Positions 1 to 4,964 of a stretch of 5,490 bases of DNA are shown here, one piece after another. The notes beneath the pieces are model-generated. The model was given only the letters and a program-made list of their open reading frames with translations. It was not told where the DNA came from and did no database searches. Both the position numbers and the translations under genes were made by a program. Source of the stretch: Chloroflexota bacterium (GTDB taxonomy: Bacteria; Chloroflexota; Dehalococcoidia; SZUA-161; SpSt-899); the NCBI GenBank assembly GCA_018725425.1, contig QLUL01000088.1, positions 1 through 5,490 on the forward strand. Direction: 5' to 3'. Numbering within the stretch: position 1 is the stretch's first letter; each line of letters begins with the position of its first letter.

Positions 1-141
1 CACCCAAACCATGCGGGCATCATCGTATGCACCTTTGACCCAGACTTTGTTAGCCAGGCCCGCCGGATACACTCAGCCGTGGAGTCTCAACCCAAGCTTT
101 CGGGACAACTCATGCGTATAAACCGTCGTGACCAGTGTTGA
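1..141 (+). CDS. C-terminal fragment of a probable DUF5615 PIN-like protein (5' end outside window)
   Basis: Frame 1 is open from the first base to a TGA at 139-141 and gives 46 residues. The start codon lies upstream of the window. The peptide begins HPNHAGIIVCTFDPDF, continues with a QARRIHSAV helix and ends near SGQLMRINRRDQC. The HAGIIVCT-x-DxDF strand, followed by an amphipathic helix and a GQLxRxNR tail, resembles the C-terminal part of DUF5615 proteins, which are PIN-like and often toxin components of toxin-antitoxin pairs. That assignment is from memory of the family and is moderate at best. That the frame is coding is better supported, because its residue composition and strand/helix pattern look protein-like. 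It is separated from rdgB by about 147 bases of leader and repeat, so it is probably a separate transcription unit. Any partner antitoxin would lie upstream, out of view. Confidence 0.6.
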   Translation, partial: HPNHAGIIVCTFDPDFVSQARRIHSAVESQPKLSGQLMRINRRDQC

Positions 142-196
142 GAAGGGTTTTTTCAACCCGGTTGCTTTATGAGGAGCATCAAATATTTATGAACAT

Positions 197-247
197 TCAG
201 CCGTCAGCTATCAGGGTTCAGCGAATCCCAGAAGCTGGAGGCTGTGA
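197..247. repeat. Degenerate 7-bp-phased two-armed repeat in the rdgB leader
   Basis: TCAGC or TCAGG occurs at 197, 204, 211 and 218, exactly seven bases apart. A second arm with GCTGG at 234 and GCTGT at 241 has the complementary core in the same seven-base step. The arms could fold into an interrupted hairpin in the rdgB 5' leader. The layout matches the clearer heptad elements inside rdgB, moaA and panC and downstream of surE, but the core differs and the right arm is short and decayed. The opposite-strand heptad contains TGA, so this type would interrupt reading frames. It lies between genes, about 40 bases before the rdgB ATG. Confidence 0.5.
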
Positions 248-288
248 TAGTTGAACACTCGCAAACGTCGGAATCTTCAGAGATAACC

Positions 289-984
289 ATGCCGAAGCTG
301 CTACTTGCCACTGACAACCGGGGAAAGCTGCGGGAGTTGGGGGCTCTAATATCCAGCGACGCCTGGGAGCTTACCACTGCGGCTCGGGAAGGTATAGCCG
401 TCCATGTCCAGGAGACCGGCAAGACATTTGAGGAGAATGCCGCCATTAAGGCCATAGCCTATGCCAAAGCCGCCAACCTGGTTGCCATCGCCGACGATTC
501 CGGATTGGAGGTCGAGGCGTTGCATGGAGAACCGGGGGTGCTCTCGGCCCACTACGGAGTCTGGAGACGCTTCGCTCTGGAGACGCTTCGCTCTGGAGTC
601 CCCCTCCCCCCCCGACTCGTGACTCTCGACTCTCGACTCTCGACTCTCGACAGGGAGAGGGCCGATCATCTCCTGGCCAACATCGCCGGTGTGCCCTGGG
701 AGAAGCGGTCGGCTTGTTTCAGGTGTGTCATTGCGATAGCTACACCGGAGGGTGAGGTGGAGCTTTGCTCGGGCGAGTGCCGAGGATTTATTGCCCTTGA
801 GAGCAAGGGTGAGAATGGCTTTGGTTATGATCCGATTTTTTATCTGCCGGAATTCGGCAAGACGATGGCCGAGCTCAGCTTCGAAGAGAAGAACAGGGTG
901 AGCCACCGGGGAAAGGCAGCGAGGGAAGCGCGCCTGGTACTGGAGCGATTACCTGCCCTGGCGGCAGACAGGTCAAGAAAATGA
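289..984 (+). CDS. rdgB: XTP/dITP pyrophosphatase, RdgB/HAM1 family, with an in-frame repeat insertion
   Basis: This cytosolic house-cleaning enzyme hydrolyses non-canonical purine NTPs (XTP, dITP/ITP) to the monophosphate and PPi, keeping deaminated purines out of nucleic acids. The 231-residue product has the family motifs in order: nucleotide-binding LLLATDNRGKLREL (4-17), TFEENAAIKA (46-55), AIADDSGLEVEALHGEPG with the catalytic-type acidic pair D69/D70, GENGFGYDPIFY (174-185), and the C-terminal EEKNRVSHRGKA ending near residue 210. The ATG at 289 was chosen because MPKLLLATDN matches the usual N-terminus. A GTG at 244 is in frame but would add 15 unrelated residues, and its GGAGG is only two bases away. 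Residues about 91-121 ([13 protein letters not shown]) are not family sequence. They are encoded by a heptad repeat and replace the loop after SA(R/H)YG. Without them the length is about 200 aa, normal for RdgB. The stop overlaps the moaA start (ATGA). The fold is probably intact but activity is unproven. Confidence 0.93.
   Translation: MPKLLLATDNRGKLRELGALISSDAWELTTAAREGIAVHVQETGKTFEENAAIKAIAYAKAANLVAIADDSGLEVEALHGEPGVLSAHYGVWRRFALETLRSGVPLPPRLVTLDSRLSTLDRERADHLLANIAGVPWEKRSACFRCVIAIATPEGEVELCSGECRGFIALESKGENGFGYDPIFYLPEFGKTMAELSFEEKNRVSHRGKAAREARLVLERLPALAADRSRK
556..651 (-). repeat. Heptad two-armed repeat inserted in rdgB (inverted orientation)
   Basis: GACTC occurs at 614, 621, 628, 635 and 642, with a partial unit at 649, a perfect seven-base phase. 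The other arm contains GGAGTC at 557 and 596 around two tandem 16-bp units (TCTGGAGACGCTTCGC, 560-575 and 576-591). A C-rich core (600-613) joins the arms. This is the reverse complement of the arrangement in panC: its 20-bp end unit (577-596, reverse complement CCAGAGCGAAGCGTCTCCAG) matches panC 3770-3789 at 19 of 20 positions. The insertion is in frame and encodes about residues 91-121 of RdgB without a stop. Confidence 0.85.
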
Positions 985-2027
985 CGGGACTCTCTGACTT
1001 CTTCAATCGCCCCATAAACTACCTGCGCATCTCGGTTACCGACCGATGCAATCTGCGCTGTGTCTACTGTATGCCGCCTGAAGGGATTACACTGTTGTCG
1101 CATGGTGAGATCCTTAGTTACGAAGAGATATGCCTTGTCGCTAGGGCAGCCTCCGAGCTGGGCATCAGCAAGGTGCGGCTCACCGGAGGTGAGCCGCTGG
1201 TACGGGCGCATTTGAGCAGTCTCATCAGAATGCTAGCTCGGATCGAGGGGATCGATGACCTCTCTCTCACCACAAATGGTGTGCTGTTGGGCCGCTATGC
1301 CCGGGAACTCAAGGCGGCGGGTCTGAAGCGAGTGAATATAAGCCTCGACTCCCTCCGTCCGCAGAGGTTCGAGAGGATAACCAGAATGGGCAAGATCGAG
1401 AATTCGCTCCAGGGAATCGAGGCGGCTCGGGCGGCAGGGCTTCATCCGATAAAGATCAACATGGTTGTGATGCGCGGAGTGAACGATGATGAAATAGCCG
1501 ATTTCGCTCGCCTGACCAGGGAAAAGGGATGGCATGTGCGATTTATCGAGTTTATGCCTATCGGGGAAGTCAAGAGTCAAGAGTCGAGAGTCGAGAGTCG
1601 AGAGTCGAGGGGAGGGGGACTCCAGACTCCAGACTCCAGACTCCAGACTAAAGAGTTTGTGCCTATTTCGGAGATCATGGAGCGCATCGAGTCCCTGGGA
1701 ATTCTTGAACCGCACTCACTCCATGGGAACGGGCCGGCGAGGTATTTTCGTTTGCCCCGGGCCGAAGGGACCATCGGCTTTATAAGTCCGGTCAGCGAGC
1801 ACTTTTGCTTTAAGTGTAACCGTCTGCGGCTGACTGCGGAGGGGAAGCTTCGCCCCTGTCTTCTTTGCGATGAAGAAATAGATCTCCGCGAGCCACTTTG
1901 TCGCCGGGCCTCGGTTGATGAACTAAAATGTTTGATCGAGCAGGCTACCGAAGCCAAGCCAAGCGGTCATAGACTTGAGGGCGGCACCACGGCGAGGAAG
2001 AGGGCTATGTGCCAGATCGGGGGCTAG
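981..2027 (+). CDS. moaA: GTP 3',8-cyclase MoaA (radical SAM), with an in-frame repeat insertion
   Basis: MoaA performs the first step of molybdenum cofactor synthesis: it converts GTP to 3',8-cyclo-7,8-dihydro-GTP using S-adenosylmethionine and two [4Fe-4S] clusters. The 348-residue product has the N-terminal radical SAM motif CNLRCVYC (Cys23, 27, 30), the SAM-binding GGEP (69-72), TTNGVLL, and RVNISLDSL of the TIM-type barrel. It also has the C-terminal cluster motif [18 protein letters not shown] (Cys276, 279, 293). It ends in the conserved MCQIGG; the terminal Gly-Gly is functionally important in this family. The start ATG at 981 overlaps the rdgB stop and is preceded by AGG at about 970. 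Residues about 197-223 ([14 protein letters not shown]... to LQT) are encoded by a heptad repeat. They sit between RFIEFMPIG and KEFVP, a length-variable loop between the barrel and the C-terminal part. Removing them leaves about 321 aa, the normal size. All cluster ligands are present. Its partner MoaC is encoded next. Confidence 0.95.
   Translation: MTGLSDFFNRPINYLRISVTDRCNLRCVYCMPPEGITLLSHGEILSYEEICLVARAASELGISKVRLTGGEPLVRAHLSSLIRMLARIEGIDDLSLTTNGVLLGRYARELKAAGLKRVNISLDSLRPQRFERITRMGKIENSLQGIEAARAAGLHPIKINMVVMRGVNDDEIADFARLTREKGWHVRFIEFMPIGEVKSQESRVESRESRGGGLQTPDSRLQTKEFVPISEIMERIESLGILEPHSLHGNGPARYFRLPRAEGTIGFISPVSEHFCFKCNRLRLTAEGKLRPCLLCDEEIDLREPLCRRASVDELKCLIEQATEAKPSGHRLEGGTTARKRAMCQIGG
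1567..1650 (+). repeat. Heptad two-armed repeat inserted in moaA
   Basis: The left arm has AAGTC at 1567 followed by GAGTC at 1574, 1581, 1588, 1595 and 1602, all seven bases apart. A purine core (1607-1617, G-rich) follows. The right arm has GACTC at 1618, 1625, 1632 and 1639 and a final GACTA at 1646, again seven apart. GAGTC and GACTC are complementary, while the two linker bases of each heptad differ between arms (GA versus CA). The transcript could therefore form 5-bp helices separated by 2-nt internal loops under a G-rich apical loop. The reading frame passes straight through. This is the cleanest copy of the family in the window, with no nested insert and no GCGAAGC end unit. Confidence 0.9.
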
Positions 2028-2031
2028 CGCA

Positions 2032-2913
2032 ATGATTGACATCTATACTGATGGTTCATGCTCGGGTAATCCCGGTCCTGGGGGCTGGGCAGCGATAGTG
2101 GTGCAGGATGGCCGGCAAGTGGAGCTCAAGGGGAGTGCTGAGGGGACGACTTCCAATCGAATGGAGCTCACCGCGGCAATCAACGGGCTAACCCATCTTC
2201 CCGAGGATTCCGCGGTCAGCATTCATAGCGACAGCGAATATCTGGTGAACACGATGACTCGCCACTGGAAACGCCGCGCCAACCTCGATCTCTGGCACAG
2301 GCTCGATGAACTAACGGCGGCCCGTAAGGTGAAGTGGATTTGGGTCGAAGCTCATGCTGGTCATCCCGGGAATGAAAGGGCTAACAGACTGGCGATGGAG
2401 ATGTCTGCCTGCGCCAGCCAGATGCCTGGCCAGCAAGGCGAGAGGCCGACCCACTTCGATTCCTCTGGTCAAGTCCATATGGTGGACGTCTCCGAGAAGC
2501 AGATCACCCAGCGGGTGGCTGTGGCTAAAGGCGCGGTGAAGATGAAGCCTTCCACTCTGGAGTTGATCGAGCAGGGGCAAGCAGCCAAGGGCGATGTGCT
2601 CGCTGTGGCGCAGATGGCGGGTATCATGGCAGCCAAGAAAACGTCGGAATTGATACCATTATGCCATCCCTTGCGCCTGGCGAGCGTGGCGGTGGAATTT
2701 CAGATGGATAGGGAAGGAAGCATCGTAGAGATTACTGCTACAGTCAAGGCAGCAGAAAGGACCGGCCTGGAAATGGAGGCGCTCACCGCGGTAGCGGTGA
2801 GCGCCCTGACCGTCTACGATATGTGCAAGGCTGTAGATCGAGGGATGAGGATCGAGGGAATCCATCTCATTAGAAAGACCGGAGGCAAGAGTGGGACAAT
2901 CACACTTGAGTGA
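2032..2913 (+). CDS. moaC: Fusion of ribonuclease HI with cyclic pyranopterin monophosphate synthase (RnhA-MoaC)
   Basis: One uninterrupted 293-residue frame encodes two enzymes. Residues 1-125 are RNase HI, which cuts the RNA strand of RNA:DNA hybrids: [15 protein letters not shown] with D7, NRMELTAA with E45, HSDSEYL with D67, and [15 protein letters not shown] with H108. By alignment from memory to E. coli, N118 replaces the fourth carboxylate (Asp134), and the basic handle between HWKRR and LDLW is missing. Residues about 139-293 are a full MoaC, which converts MoaA's product to cPMP. It starts at [15 protein letters not shown], has KGDV (K186), LIPLCHPL (H212) and EMEALTA, includes YDMCKAV (D263, K266), and ends in [12 protein letters not shown]. 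The linker 126-138 is short. ATG at 2032 gives the canonical RNase HI start, 4 nt after the moaA stop. In-frame internal ATGs (2401, 2422) could in principle start MoaC alone, but neither has a well-spaced Shine-Dalgarno. No repeat is inserted here. Confidence 0.92.
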   Translation: MIDIYTDGSCSGNPGPGGWAAIVVQDGRQVELKGSAEGTTSNRMELTAAINGLTHLPEDSAVSIHSDSEYLVNTMTRHWKRRANLDLWHRLDELTAARKVKWIWVEAHAGHPGNERANRLAMEMSACASQMPGQQGERPTHFDSSGQVHMVDVSEKQITQRVAVAKGAVKMKPSTLELIEQGQAAKGDVLAVAQMAGIMAAKKTSELIPLCHPLRLASVAVEFQMDREGSIVEITATVKAAERTGLEMEALTAVAVSALTVYDMCKAVDRGMRIEGIHLIRKTGGKSGTITLE

Positions 2914-2917
2914 GGGC

Positions 2918-3871
2918 ATGAAGGTCGCTCTGACCATCCCGGCAATGAAAGAGATCAGAGGGGAGCTGCCGCAGCCGGTGGGCTTCGTCCCCACCATGGG
3001 CTACCTTCACGAAGGGCATCTGTCGCTGGTTCGTCGGGCGCGAGGGGAAAATAGAAGTGTGGTCGTCAGCATATTCGTCAACCCCACCCAGTTCGCCCCA
3101 CAGGAGGATTTCGAGACCTATCCCCGCGATACCGAGCGAGACCTGACCTTGCTGCGGCGGGAAGGGGTCAATATCGTCTTTCTGCCAGCAGCAGGAGAGA
3201 TGTACCCCCCGAATTTCAATTCCTGGGTAGTGGTCGAAGGGATCACCGAGATATTGGAGGGGGCTTCGCGTCCCGGCCATTTCCGGGGTGTGACTACCGT
3301 AGTAGCTATGCTCCTCAATATCGTTGAGCCCGCCAGGGTCTACTTCGGACAGAAGGATGCCCAGCAATCGCTGGTCATCAAGAAGATGGTGGCCGATCTC
3401 AATATGAATCCGCAGATAATAGTCGCTCCCACGCTCCGCGAGTCCGACGGACTGGCGATGAGCAGTCGTAATGTCCACCTCGACCCCGAGGAACGTCAGG
3501 CTGCCCTGGTGCTGTGGAAATCCCTTTGCCTGGCACAGCAGCTCTGGTCCGGTGGTGAGAGAAGCGCAGATCGCATTCGCCGGCAGATGATTGCCCTCAT
3601 CGAAGGTGAACCCGGGGCCCGGATTGATTATGTCAGCGTTGCTGACCCCGAGTCCTTGCGGGAGCTCAGTGAGAGTCGAGAGTCGAGAGTCAAGAGTCAA
3701 GAGTCACGGGGAGAGGGACTCCAGTTGACGGGCAAGATGCCCGTCCTACCAGACTCCAGACTCCAGACTCCAGAGCGAAGCGTCTCCGGACTGACTGCCC
3801 TGGTATCCCTGGCGGTTTGGATCGGGAAGACCCGGCTCATAGACAACGTGGTCCTGGGGGGTGCGGCTTGA
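2918..3871 (+). CDS. panC: Pantothenate synthetase PanC with an in-frame repeat insertion
   Basis: PanC joins pantoate and beta-alanine, using ATP through a pantoyl-adenylate, to give pantothenate for coenzyme A. The 317-residue product shows FVPTMGYLHEGH (the HxGH nucleotide-binding signature at 31-34), SIFVNPTQF (51-59), RPGHFRGVTTVV, VYFGQKDAQQ, and ESDGLAMSSRN (SSRN at 182-185, the KMSKS-like loop). The end is AVWIGKTRLIDNVVL. Start choice: ATG 2918 gives MKVALTIPAM, the usual family N-terminus. GTG 2891, nine codons upstream inside moaC, has a better Shine-Dalgarno (GGAGG 2881-2885, five bases away) and is a real alternative. Residues about 252-290 (ESRESRVKSQESR..., [20 protein letters not shown]) derive from a heptad repeat with a second repeat nested in it. 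They lie in the C-terminal subdomain between ADPESLREL and GLTALVSLAV. Without them the protein is about 278 aa, normal for PanC. The stop overlaps the TTG of surE. Confidence 0.94.
   Translation: MKVALTIPAMKEIRGELPQPVGFVPTMGYLHEGHLSLVRRARGENRSVVVSIFVNPTQFAPQEDFETYPRDTERDLTLLRREGVNIVFLPAAGEMYPPNFNSWVVVEGITEILEGASRPGHFRGVTTVVAMLLNIVEPARVYFGQKDAQQSLVIKKMVADLNMNPQIIVAPTLRESDGLAMSSRNVHLDPEERQAALVLWKSLCLAQQLWSGGERSADRIRRQMIALIEGEPGARIDYVSVADPESLRELSESRESRVKSQESRGEGLQLTGKMPVLPDSRLQTPERSVSGLTALVSLAVWIGKTRLIDNVVLGGAA
3671..3789 (+). repeat. Heptad two-armed repeat inserted in panC, with a nested palindrome
   Basis: The left arm has GAGTC at 3673, 3680, 3687, 3694 and 3701. A G-rich core follows at 3706-3716. 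The right arm has GACTC at 3717, then, after a 28-base interruption, at 3752, 3759 and 3766. It ends in a unit at 3770-3789 (CCAGAGCGAAGCGTCTCCGG), shared at 19 of 20 positions with the reverse complement of rdgB 577-596. Left arm, core and right arm resemble moaA 1574-1650 in order, strand and reading frame. The frame is open throughout. Because the interruption is four heptads long, the seven-base phase continues after it. Confidence 0.88.
3725..3752 (+). repeat. Small palindromic repeat nested in the panC heptad element
   Basis: GACGGGCA (3727-3734) and TGCCCGTC (3738-3745) are perfect 8-bp inverted arms around AGA. The element interrupts the GACTCCAG array and is flanked by CCAG on both sides (3721-3724 and 3749-3752), as expected of a duplicated 4-bp target or of recombination at CCAG. 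It encodes LTGKMPVLP. Peptides of the TGKMPVLP / TGILPVN type recur in many bacterial proteomes as translated short palindromic repeats; that comparison is from general knowledge, not a search. Confidence 0.65.
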
Positions 3872-4656
3872 AAATCCTGGTATCCAACGACGATGGTATC
3901 TATGCCAGGGGACTCTGGGCTCTGGTAAAAGAACTCAAAGAAGTGGGCGAGGTTATAGTAGTGGCTCCTGACCGCCAGCAGAGTGCGGTCGGGACCTCGG
4001 TTACCCTTCACTACCCACTGAGGGTCAAGAAGGTCAAGCCCCGATTAAGCGGGGTCGAGACCTATTCGGTCGAAGGCACACCGGCCGATAGCGTGATCCT
4101 GGGGTTGCGGATGCTGGCAAAGGACGATGTTGACCTGGTCATTTCCGGAATTAACGAAGGGCTGAATTTAGGCAACGATGTTTTCATCTCCGGGACCGTC
4201 GGCGCCGCTCTTCAGGGATATTTCTACGAGATTCCTGCCATTGCCATCTCCACTGCCCTGGTGGGCGATAAGGTGCGGTTCGATACTGCTGCCAGGATAG
4301 GAGCATTGCTGGCAAAGAAGGTCCAGCAGAATGACGTGCTCCCCGGAACCCTCCTGAACGTAAACCTGCCTTACTTACCGCTCAGGAAGATTCAAGGCAT
4401 TCAGGCAACGAGGCTCGGCCGCAGAAGCTACCGGGATGAGATCAAGAAGGGTAACGATGGCAGAAGGGACTATTATTGGATTGTGCGCAGCGAACCTGAA
4501 AGGGGTGAGCAGAAAGGAACTGATATATGGGCCATACGGAAAAACAAGATTTCTATCACCCTGCTTCAAGGCAACCTGGCCAATTCGAGCCGGCGGCGCT
4601 GCCTTGCAGCCTTGTGTTCCTCCCTCTTTCAGGAACTCCGTCCCACGGATGTCTGA
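3868..4656 (+). CDS. surE: 5'/3'-nucleotidase SurE
   Basis: SurE is a metal-dependent nucleotidase that dephosphorylates nucleoside 5'- and 3'-monophosphates; some members also trim short polyphosphate. The 262-residue product begins MKILVSNDDGI with the metal-binding pair D8/D9. It has VVAPDRQQSAVG with S39, a YSVEGTPADSV strand-turn, and LVISGINEGLNLGNDVFISGTVGAA with metal ligand N96. LLNVNLP and GTDIWAIRKNKISIT follow near the C-terminus. The length is normal for the family. TTG at 3868 was chosen because it gives the exact family N-terminus, has a strong G-rich Shine-Dalgarno (GGGGGGTG, about 3855-3862) and overlaps the panC stop in TTGA. An upstream ATG at 3817 would add 17 unrelated residues inside panC. 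The last 30 or so residues (after ISITLLQGNL) are less typical, with RRRC and a short helix, but SurE tails vary. It is the last gene of the cluster and has no repeat insertion. Confidence 0.93.
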   Translation: MKILVSNDDGIYARGLWALVKELKEVGEVIVVAPDRQQSAVGTSVTLHYPLRVKKVKPRLSGVETYSVEGTPADSVILGLRMLAKDDVDLVISGINEGLNLGNDVFISGTVGAALQGYFYEIPAIAISTALVGDKVRFDTAARIGALLAKKVQQNDVLPGTLLNVNLPYLPLRKIQGIQATRLGRRSYRDEIKKGNDGRRDYYWIVRSEPERGEQKGTDIWAIRKNKISITLLQGNLANSSRRRCLAALCSSLFQELRPTDV

Positions 4657-4670
4657 GCGAGCGTTGATAG

Positions 4671-4687
4671 CCACAGAGTCCACAGAG
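4671..4687 (+). repeat. Short direct repeat CCACAGAG x2
   Basis: CCACAGAG occurs at 4671-4678 and again at 4680-4687, separated by one T, just after the surE stop. It may be a fragment of a dispersed repeat adjoining the heptad element that begins eight bases later. It is too short to say more. Confidence 0.4.
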
Positions 4688-4694
4688 AAACGAG

Positions 4695-4766
4695 CAGGGT
4701 GTAGGGGGTTGTAGGTAGCGTGTAGCCCCCCCTACTGCCTATACACTATGCGCTACACGCTAAACT
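4695..4766. repeat. Intergenic heptad two-armed repeat downstream of surE
   Basis: The right arm is five consecutive heptads beginning CTA at 4732, 4739, 4746, 4753 and 4760. The left arm has TAG or near-TAG cores at 4695 (CAG), 4702, 4709 (TTG), 4716 and 4723. A run of seven C's (4726-4732) lies between the arms. The closest pairing is the perfect 10-bp inverted repeat TAGCGTGTAG (4716-4725) / CTACACGCTA (4753-4762). The architecture equals the elements inside rdgB, moaA and panC, but the heptamer is different and contains TAG, which would stop translation in any frame. There is no T-tract, so it is not an obvious intrinsic terminator. It could still slow or end transcription between surE and the tRNA genes. 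Confidence 0.75.
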
Positions 4767-4798
4767 GGAAAGAGATGAATAGTTTCCTGGCAATTACC

Positions 4799-4828
4799 TT
4801 GACGCGACGATATGTCTTTTGCTACCAT
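4799..4828 (+). promoter_or_regulatory. Probable sigma70-type promoter for tRNA-Ala
   Basis: TTGACG (4799-4804) matches five of six bases of the -35 consensus. TACCAT (4823-4828) matches four of six bases of the -10 consensus at an 18-bp spacing. Transcription would start around 4835, a few bases before the mature tRNA-Ala 5' end at 4838. The prediction rests on position and match only. Confidence 0.45.
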
Positions 4829-4837
4829 TAATAACCT

Positions 4838-4913
4838 GGGGATATAGCTCAATCGGGAGAGCGCGGCGTTCGCATCGCCGAGGTTGGGGGTTCGAATCCC
4901 CCTATCTCCACCA
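4838..4913 (+). tRNA. tRNA-Ala (anticodon CGC)
   Basis: A complete cloverleaf: acceptor GGGGATA / TATCTCC, D-arm GCTC/GAGC, anticodon stem CGGCG/CGCCG with loop TTCGCAT (anticodon CGC, reading GCG), and T-arm GGGGG-TTCGAAT-CCCCC. The discriminator is A73 and the 3' CCA is encoded. The acceptor carries the G3:U70 wobble pair, the main alanine identity element, which confirms the specificity independently of the anticodon. Confidence 0.97.
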
Positions 4914-4964
4914 AAGGCGTCAATAGGTAGAACTTCAACCCGTTCCTTTTCTTTTCCATCAGGA

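Noticed and set aside
138..159. Terminator after the first partial gene (GGGTT-TTTTC-AACCC or TTGAGAA/TTTTCAA)
   Set aside because: Stems are only 5-7 bp and the T run is inside the hairpin rather than after it.
162..190. Promoter for rdgB (TTGCTT with an AT-rich stretch about 17 bp later)
   Set aside because: The -10 candidates match only three of six consensus bases; not good enough to call.
556..651. CRISPR-like or minisatellite array
   Set aside because: Units are 7 bp with no spacers; the two complementary arms and core do not fit a CRISPR array, and no cas genes are visible.
346..906. 186-codon minus-strand frame opposite rdgB
   Set aside because: It is a shadow of rdgB, kept open partly because the heptad repeat has no stops in any frame.
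2401..2430. Separate moaC start at internal ATG 2401 or 2422
   Set aside because: GGAG is directly adjacent to ATG 2401 and about 21 bases from ATG 2422, so neither has a usable Shine-Dalgarno spacing; the frame is continuous with RNase HI.
2900..3700. 266-codon minus-strand frame opposite panC
   Set aside because: panC is clearly coding on the plus strand with all family motifs; the antisense product shows no recognisable motif and is a GC-rich shadow.
3817..3867. ATG 3817 as the surE start
   Set aside because: The 17 extra residues lie inside panC and are not SurE-like; TTG 3868 gives the exact family N-terminus with a strong Shine-Dalgarno.
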